This document shows positions 30,785 to 36,548 of a stretch of DNA of 36,548 bases, one piece after another. Made by a program: the position numbers and the translations under genes. The stretch is from AP-16 sp046727735. GTDB lineage: Bacteria > Pseudomonadota > Alphaproteobacteria > Rhizobiales > Xanthobacteraceae. The notes under the pieces are model-generated. The model worked only from the letters and a program-made list of their open reading frames with translations, was not told the origin of the DNA and made no database searches. Position 1 is the stretch's first letter. The number at the start of each line of letters is the position of its first letter. Location of the stretch: assembly GCA_046727735.1 (NCBI GenBank), contig JBKPDF010000077.1, positions 1 to 36,548 on the forward strand, given 5' to 3'.

Positions 30785-33246
30785 GGCGCCGTGCAGGCGG
30801 AGAGGTCGGCGGGCGCGTCGGGAGCCTCCGCCAAAGCGCTCACGCGCATCGTCTGGTCGAGCGCGTAACTGTTGGGCTTGCGGCACAGCTGGCGGTCGAG
30901 AAACGACTGCATCGGCTGCGACATCCACCAGCTGATCGAAACCTCGTCCATGTTGGCCGCGCTCGACCGTCCGGAGCGGCAGAACGGGCTCGCGCTCGCT
31001 TGCACCGCCTGGACTTCCACGCGAAACAAGCGGCAGGGCTTGTGATTCAGCACATCTTCCAAATAACGCTCGTAACCATCGCTGTGGCCGGAGCGGGTCG
31101 CATTGATCGCGGTCGCGATGCTCGTGTAGGTGTCGAACCAGGAACGGCCCTCGATCGGTTTCGGAAGCGGCGGCCGATACGGATCGTTGTCCGGCCGATT
31201 CACATTCATGCGCAGCCCCGGAGCGGGTTGATGTTGCGCCACCGCGACCGGGTGGTTGGTGATCTCGATCACGACTGGATCGAGCCCGAACCCCTTCAGG
31301 GTGGCGACGATGTCGGCCGCGGTCGCCAGCCCGGCATCGTCGAAATAGCCGCCGTCCACCACCCGGTCGGCTACCTTGCTGTCGTCCTTGTCCCGCACGG
31401 CGCCGAACGGCGAGATGATGGGGAATCGCGAGCTCATGACCGCAGCCGTCGACAGGCGGATGTCGGCCGGGATTCTTGGATCCGCCTCGCAGCTGCCGCG
31501 CAGATCGCAAAGATCGTACGCGAGCGGAAATAGCGGCTCGACGCTGTCCTTGCGATTGGACCCCGCCAGCACGTCGCTGAGGATGATGCGCCGGCCGGTA
31601 GCGACCGATGTGGCATTGAGGAAGAGGATCGGAACCCAGGCATTGCTTTGGCCGGGATCGGGATGATGACCGAGCGCGCGACACATGCCGCGATCCGCTG
31701 AGGTCGAGGCAGCGCTCGACTTTGCCGGATCGGCGGTGGCACACGGCTCTGCTTTGTCGTGCACGACTTTGTTGTAACGGCGCTCGATGCCCTGCTCGAG
31801 CAGCGCCGCGCGATCCGGCAGCAACGGTCGGCCGCCGACCGGATTCACCAGCGGGAAATTGTCCTGATAGACCAGCCCAACCATCACGGCGGACAGAAAA
31901 TCGCCGGACACGATCTTTTCGAGACAATCCCGCCATGGGCCTGCCGGGCTCACGCCGGCGATGCTGCCGAACCAGGCGCGATCCGTCGGGTCTTTCCGAC
32001 ACGGCGGCGTCCTCTCGTCGCCGGCGTCGGACAGCGCGGCGCGGATCACCGCGGCGGCGACCGAGCTTCCCGAAACCGCCGAGATTGCGAAAATGCGCCG
32101 GCGAACGTCGCCGTAGAGCCCGGGATTCGCGATGCCGGCATCGAGCATAGCGCCGACCACGCTCGCGGTCATGAACGCGGCGCGGCTCGCCCCGCCGGAG
32201 CCGACGACCAGGATCGGTTTCGGGCAAAGTTGTCCGGGAGCATCGCAGTGATTGGCGCTTTTCCAGCGGTTCACGGCCTCTTCGATCCGGATCTGGCGGG
32301 GCGTTGTTCCGTCGCGCACGGCGGCCCGAATCCAGCGCACATCGTTGTACCGGTCGGCCCACACCGACAGCAGCCCCGATGCGACCACGAGGAACAACAG
32401 CAACGGGGCGCGCAGGCGAAGCGAGAAGATGCCGATCTCGTTCATCAGCAAGACGCCGCCGCTGACGATGAGCGGTGCGAACACCGCGCGGGGCAGCGCC
32501 TGTGCAAATTCACCCGAGGAGATCACGGCCCAGAAAAACAGCACGGTGATGCCGAGCGCGACTAGCAGCACCACGATGCTCATCCACCGCATGCCGCTCG
32601 GCAGCGGGGCAGCGAAGATACGACGGAACGCGAACAGACTGGGCTCCGTGCCGGTCAGCAGCGGTCCTTCGGCGGCCGGCCATGGCATGAAAGTGCCGGC
32701 CATGCGGGCATGGAGCCGATCCATCAGCGGTCGGCGCAGCCAGACGAAGACGAAGAACAGGATGCCCATCAGCACGGTGACGCCGAGCAGCAGCAACTCC
32801 AGCGAACGTGCCCGTTCGGATTCCGGGAACACGGCATCGGCGGGGAAATTGGAGCGTGCGCGCCACAGCGCCCACGCGATGAAGCCGAACACCGCGGTGC
32901 CGAGGATGCGCGGCCAGGCGGTCGCCGCGCCGCGGAACTCTTCCTGGAGTGCGATCCGCCGCGTCGGTGCGATGCCCCCCGGAACATGCGCGTCCGGCAC
33001 CCAGTCGTCCATGCGCAGCGCGTGCCGCGCCGCCCAGTGCACGATCCATGCCCAGCCGAACGCGAACAAAAAGAACAGCGTCCACTGGCACCACGAAAGT
33101 CCCAGATCCGCGAACAGATCCCGCGTCTGCGGCGTCTCCGCGATGAACAGGCCCCCGCCGATCGCGCTCAGCACCGAAATCCGGCACGTCCAGAGCACGC
33201 GGTACTGCCGCCAAATCCAGGCTAGAACTCGCGAAATGAAATCCAC
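30781..33246 (-). CDS. Large patatin-like phospholipase membrane protein
   Basis: The protein has 821 residues from GTG 33246 (VDFISRVLAW), which has GGGAG upstream. The N-terminal third has about eight TM segments (for example SIVVLLVALGITVLFFWAVI and LLLFLVVASGLLSVW). The C-terminal part is patatin-like: oxyanion loop VVGSGGASRA near residue 346, nucleophile elbow AISAVSGSSVAAAVI near 390 and catalytic Asp in VVDGGYFDDAG near 630. The elbow reads AVSGS, not GxSxG, but keeps the Ser. Lipid acyl-hydrolase activity at the membrane is inferred. It meets yidD tail-to-tail with a 4-bp overlap and is divergent from thrS. Confidence 0.82.
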   Translation of the reverse strand: MDFISRVLAWIWRQYRVLWTCRISVLSAIGGGLFIAETPQTRDLFADLGLSWCQWTLFFLFAFGWAWIVHWAARHALRMDDWVPDAHVPGGIAPTRRIALQEEFRGAATAWPRILGTAVFGFIAWALWRARSNFPADAVFPESERARSLELLLLGVTVLMGILFFVFVWLRRPLMDRLHARMAGTFMPWPAAEGPLLTGTEPSLFAFRRIFAAPLPSGMRWMSIVVLLVALGITVLFFWAVISSGEFAQALPRAVFAPLIVSGGVLLMNEIGIFSLRLRAPLLLFLVVASGLLSVWADRYNDVRWIRAAVRDGTTPRQIRIEEAVNRWKSANHCDAPGQLCPKPILVVGSGGASRAAFMTASVVGAMLDAGIANPGLYGDVRRRIFAISAVSGSSVAAAVIRAALSDAGDERTPPCRKDPTDRAWFGSIAGVSPAGPWRDCLEKIVSGDFLSAVMVGLVYQDNFPLVNPVGGRPLLPDRAALLEQGIERRYNKVVHDKAEPCATADPAKSSAASTSADRGMCRALGHHPDPGQSNAWVPILFLNATSVATGRRIILSDVLAGSNRKDSVEPLFPLAYDLCDLRGSCEADPRIPADIRLSTAAVMSSRFPIISPFGAVRDKDDSKVADRVVDGGYFDDAGLATAADIVATLKGFGLDPVVIEITNHPVAVAQHQPAPGLRMNVNRPDNDPYRPPLPKPIEGRSWFDTYTSIATAINATRSGHSDGYERYLEDVLNHKPCRLFRVEVQAVQASASPFCRSGRSSAANMDEVSISWWMSQPMQSFLDRQLCRKPNSYALDQTMRVSALAEAPDAPADLSACTAP

Positions 33247-33463
33247 GCGCCGCTCCCGCCTTCCTATGCACGGGTGCACTCTAAGGAAAAGCAATCCCCA
33301 GTAAAGCGACGCGACCGCTTTTCGCCCGGACGCAATCTCCATGCGACATTGCCGGAACTGTACAGGGGTATTGGGAGTCCGCAGCCGATTGCCTATGTTG
33401 GTCTCGGCCGGTCCGGCCGCGCTTACCTGCATTCGTAGGCAGCGAGTGAGCAGGAGAGAGAGA

Positions 33464-35407
33464 ATGGTTGCGCTTACCTTCCCCGACGGGGCGCGTCGGG
33501 AATTTCCGAACGGCATTACCGGAGTAGAGGTCGCGGAGGCGATCTCGAAGTCGCTCGCCAGGAAGGCTGCGGCGATGGCGCTCGACGGCCGCCTCACGGA
33601 CCTCGCCGACCCGATCGAGCGCGACGCCGCAATCGAGATCGTCACGCGCGAGGATCCGCGCGCGCTCGAGTTGATCCGCCACGATTGCGCCCATGTGCTG
33701 GCCGAGGCGGTGCAGATGCTGTGGCCGGGCACCCAGGTCACGATCGGCCCGGTGATCGAGAACGGATTCTATTACGATTTCTTCCGCAACCAGCCGTTCA
33801 CGCCGGAGGATTTCCCGGCGATCGAAGCGAAGATGCGGGAAATCATCGCCAAGAACAAACCGTTCACGAAGGAAATCTGGGATCGCGAGCGCGCCAAGAA
33901 CGTGTTCCGGGACAAGGGTGAGCTGTTCAAGGTCGAGCTGATCGACGCGATCCCGACGGACGAGCCGATCAAAATCTACAAGCAGGGCGAATGGTTCGAC
34001 CTGTGCCGCGGGCCGCACATGCCGTCGACCGGGCGGATCGGATCGGCGTTCAAGCTGATGAAAGTCGCGGGTGCTTACTGGCGCGGCGACTCGCGCCAGC
34101 CGATGCTCACGCGCATCTACGGCACGGCGTGGGAGAATCAGGCCGATCTTGCCGCCTACCTGCATCGGCTCGAGGAGGCGGAACGGCGCGACCACCGGCG
34201 GCTCGGCCGCGAGATGGATCTGTTCCATTTCCAGGAGGACGCGCCGGGCTCGGTGTTCTGGCATCCGAAAGGCTGGGCGCTGTTCCGCAACCTGCAGAAT
34301 TACATCCGCCGGCGCCAGACCGCGGCCGGCTACGCCGAGGTCAACGCGCCCGAGCTGATGGATACCTCGCTCTGGGTCGCCTCCGGCCACATGGAGACGT
34401 TCCGCGACAGCATGTTTCTGACCGAGCAACGCGAGGCCGACGAGCGCACCTACGTGATCAAGCCGATGAATTGTCCCGGCCACATCCAGATCTTCAAGCA
34501 CGGGCTCAAATCTTATCGAGATCTGCCGCTGAAGCTTGCCGAATTCGGCAAGGTGCACCGCTTCGAGCCCTCGGGTGCCCTGCACGGCCTGATGCGCGTG
34601 CGCGCCTTCACCCAGGACGACGCCCACGTGTTCGTCACCGAGGATCAGATCGCCGCCGAGTGCCTGGCGATGAACGACCTGATCCTGTCGATCTACGAGG
34701 ATTTCGGCTTTTCCGACGTGACGATCAAGTTCTCCGACCGACCGCAGAAACGCATCGGCGCCGACGCGGTCTGGGACAAGGCGGAGGCGGCGCTGATGCA
34801 GGCGCTGGAAGCTTCGGGCCGGCCATGGGTCCTCAACAAGGGCGAAGGCGCGTTCTACGGCCCGAAGCTCGAATACGTGCTGCGCGACGCCATCGGCCGC
34901 GATTGGCAGTGCGGGACCGTCCAGGTCGATTTCAACATGCCGGGCCGGCTCGGCGCGTTCTATATCGACGAGCACTCCAGCAAGGTCACGCCCGTCATGC
35001 TGCACCGGGCGATGTTCGGCTCGCTCGAGCGTTTCACCGGGATCCTGATCGAGCATTATGCCGGGCACTTTCCGCTGTGGCTCGCGCCCGTGGAGGCCGT
35101 GATCTGCACGATCACCTCGGATGCCGACGATTACGCGCGCGCCGCGCTGCGCGCGGCGGAGCGCGCGGGCCTGCGCGCGGAGCTCGATCTGCGCAACGAG
35201 AAGATCACCTACAAGGTGCGCGAGCACTCGGTTGCGAAAATTCCGGTCCTGCTCGTGGTCGGCAAGAAGGAGGCGGCGGACGGCACGGTGTCGATCCGCC
35301 GGCTCGGCAGCCAAGCGCAGACCGTAGTGCCGCTCGAAAAGGCGCTCGCGTTGCTCGCCGCGGAGGGCGTCGCGCCGGATCTCAAGCGCATGAAGCTCGC
35401 CGCGTAG
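33464..35407 (+). CDS. thrS: Threonyl-tRNA synthetase
   Basis: The protein has 647 residues, full length. Domains in order: N-terminal TGS domain (MVALTFPDGARREFPNG), editing domain with the HDCAHVLAEAVQMLWPG block, class II catalytic core with zinc-binding C337 in MNCPGH and motif 2 RFEPSGALHGLMRVRAFTQD, and a C-terminal anticodon-binding domain (WLAPVEAVICTI to the end). It charges tRNA-Thr with threonine. AGGAGAG lies 6 nt upstream of ATG 33464. The 217-bp gap to the divergent patatin-like gene must contain both promoters; I see no attenuator. Confidence 0.98.
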   Translation: MVALTFPDGARREFPNGITGVEVAEAISKSLARKAAAMALDGRLTDLADPIERDAAIEIVTREDPRALELIRHDCAHVLAEAVQMLWPGTQVTIGPVIENGFYYDFFRNQPFTPEDFPAIEAKMREIIAKNKPFTKEIWDRERAKNVFRDKGELFKVELIDAIPTDEPIKIYKQGEWFDLCRGPHMPSTGRIGSAFKLMKVAGAYWRGDSRQPMLTRIYGTAWENQADLAAYLHRLEEAERRDHRRLGREMDLFHFQEDAPGSVFWHPKGWALFRNLQNYIRRRQTAAGYAEVNAPELMDTSLWVASGHMETFRDSMFLTEQREADERTYVIKPMNCPGHIQIFKHGLKSYRDLPLKLAEFGKVHRFEPSGALHGLMRVRAFTQDDAHVFVTEDQIAAECLAMNDLILSIYEDFGFSDVTIKFSDRPQKRIGADAVWDKAEAALMQALEASGRPWVLNKGEGAFYGPKLEYVLRDAIGRDWQCGTVQVDFNMPGRLGAFYIDEHSSKVTPVMLHRAMFGSLERFTGILIEHYAGHFPLWLAPVEAVICTITSDADDYARAALRAAERAGLRAELDLRNEKITYKVREHSVAKIPVLLVVGKKEAADGTVSIRRLGSQAQTVVPLEKALALLAAEGVAPDLKRMKLAA

Positions 35408-35434
35408 CACCCGGCCCAGCATCACGCGCGCTTC

Positions 35435-35632
35435 TCCCTCCCCTGAAGGGGAGGGTCGGCAGCGACCCCCGGATTTGATCCGGGGTCGCTGCCGGGGTGG
35501 GGTGACACCGTTCTCCTGTTGCGTCTAGGGCTGCCGCGAATGCTGCTAGGCCAAATCGCGCGGCTAATTCGCCCCACCCGGCTCGGTGCTTCGCACCTCG
35601 CCACCCTCCCCCACCGCTTCGCGGGGGGAGGG
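35435..35632. repeat. Palindromic repeat, type A, copy 7 with nested hairpin
   Basis: The outer arms are a shortened variant (TCCCTCCCCTGAAGGGGAGGG and CCCTCCCCCACCG...GGGGGGAGGG). Inside lies an added perfect hairpin at 35458-35493 (GGCAGCGACCCCCGGAT pairs to the arm ending 35493). It separates convergent thrS and the last gene. Confidence 0.78.
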
Positions 35633-35641
35633 AAACCGCGG

Positions 35642-36548
35642 CTATTTCGCCAGCACTTCGATCTCGCGGTCGAAGCCCGGCTCGACCTTGAATTCGCGGG
35701 TGAAGACTTTGCCTTCGTTGCGCGCGATCGCAACGTACTCGCCCTCGGCGAGGATCACGCGCGGGAACGCGCCGATCGACTCCTTGATCACGTCGCCGCC
35801 CGGCGTGAGCACCGACCAGGCAGTATTGGCCAGCGCCTCGCCGCCGCGGTCCGCGACCAGCTTGAGCGTGATCACCGCCGCCCGATGATTGATCGTGACC
35901 TCGATGAGCTTTCCGGCTTGGACGCGGATGTCGGAGCGCATCACCGCGTTGCCGTCGCCGTAGTTCGAGACCACGTGATAGGTGCCCTCCGGCAGCAAGA
36001 CGAGCTCGGCGGTCGCAACATCGCGGGCCAGCGGCCGCTTGTCGCCGGGCTCGAACTGGCTGCCCGGATAGACGTCGAACGAGATCTGGCCGGGCGGGAT
36101 GCGGCTGTCCCCGACCCGTCCCTCGAATCGGGCGCCGCCCGCGGGAATTTCGAAGATTTCTTTGACCGTGTCGGAACGCAGCTGGACGCGCTTTGCGACG
36201 TTGGCGAGCCCGAAGCTGACATCGACCACATATCCGCCGGGCGGCAGCACGAAGGTTGGGCTCGCCGTGCGGTCCTCTTTGATGACGCGGAAGACGCCGT
36301 TCGCGTCGGGCTTGTCGGCATAGACGCGCCAATGCAGCGCGCCGGGAATTGTCGGCGGATCGCGGCCGAAGCGGGCGCTCACCGTCAGCGCCACTTGGCC
36401 GGGCAGCACGACGAGCGCGCTTTGCGCCGGAGCCGGCGGCGGTGCTGGCGGGGCAGCGAGCGCGGGCGGCGCGGCGGCGGGCGGCGTCACGACGGTCGGC
36501 GTGCCCGGAGGCGTCGCAGGCACCGCCGGCGCCGGTGCCGTGGAGCCG
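35642..36548 (-). CDS. Hypothetical exported protein, 5' end outside the window
   Basis: At least 302 residues are visible; the frame is open through the window edge, so the true start and probable signal peptide are missing. The visible N-terminus is a Pro/Ala-rich linker. It is followed by repeated beta-sandwich-like segments of about 60-90 residues with recurring PGGYVVDVSFG, PEGTYHVVSNYG and AEGEYVAIARNEG. These look like tandem carboxypeptidase-regulatory-like (Ig-type) modules of a periplasmic or surface protein. Function unknown. Confidence 0.75.
   Translation of the reverse strand, partial: GSTAPAPAVPATPPGTPTVVTPPAAAPPALAAPPAPPPAPAQSALVVLPGQVALTVSARFGRDPPTIPGALHWRVYADKPDANGVFRVIKEDRTASPTFVLPPGGYVVDVSFGLANVAKRVQLRSDTVKEIFEIPAGGARFEGRVGDSRIPPGQISFDVYPGSQFEPGDKRPLARDVATAELVLLPEGTYHVVSNYGDGNAVMRSDIRVQAGKLIEVTINHRAAVITLKLVADRGGEALANTAWSVLTPGGDVIKESIGAFPRVILAEGEYVAIARNEGKVFTREFKVEPGFDREIEVLAK

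Noticed and set aside
33281..35425. 714-codon minus-strand frame
   Set aside because: Antisense of thrS.

Overview
The window looks like a chromosome segment from a GC-rich alphaproteobacterium of the Hyphomicrobiales (Rhizobiales), most like the Bradyrhizobium / Xanthobacteraceae group. The evidence is the high GC, the gene families (DmeF, a DUF2336 protein, an AAK-rich histone-like protein, the hisI/folE/scaffold/yidD/thrS neighbourhood) and dense families of palindromic intergenic repeats. This assignment comes from recognition only; no search was run.

Positions 1-7,475 are an accessory region. A co-directional minus-strand cassette (5669 down to 245) encodes a tyrosine integrase, an AT-hook protein, an AlpA-type regulator, two very small proteins and a P-loop replication ATPase. 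Then comes an array of 9-bp iterons in inverted orientation, two tiny ORFs and a protein with a GGKRAGAGRP motif like that of small terminase subunits. The order int, alpA, rep, iteron origin, TerS-like is that of a phage satellite (PICI-like) or a small integrative element. It abuts a copy of the 3' half of a tRNA-Thr(UGU) at 5826-5875. A second 46-bp copy (44/46 identical) lies at 7268-7313, and the 1.4 kb between them carries one gene, a KirBac-type potassium channel. A decayed IS481-like transposase tail follows. The simplest reading is two tandem insertions into one tRNA-Thr gene whose intact copy lies to the left of the window.

Positions 7.5-13.8 kb hold small lineage-specific proteins: a duplicated-motif protein, two single-span micro-membrane proteins, a small secreted protein and a Lys/Ala/Arg-rich histone-like protein. 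They are followed by a minus-strand operon of a secreted protein, a lipoprotein, an alkyl-DHAP-synthase-like FAD oxidase and a two-span membrane protein. A perfect CRP-type palindrome lies at 8561-8576.

Positions 14-20.7 kb are plus-strand: DmeF Co/Ni exporter, DUF1003 protein, zinc alcohol dehydrogenase, Tat-exported metallo-beta-lactamase-fold protein, then a cobalamin riboswitch and a btuB-like receptor broken by a one-base frameshift.

Positions 20.7-36.5 kb are mostly housekeeping: a His-rich secreted protein, a TPR protein, cutA/nadK (divergent), a frameshifted DUF2336 gene, an RtcB-type RNA ligase, a MaoC/CitE-like pair, hisI, folE, an Fe-S scaffold-like protein, yidD, a large patatin-like membrane protein, thrS and a partial hypothetical. 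Seven copies of one palindromic repeat family occur here and none is recognisable in the first 20 kb. Every copy sits in 3' intergenic space, never in a divergent promoter region.
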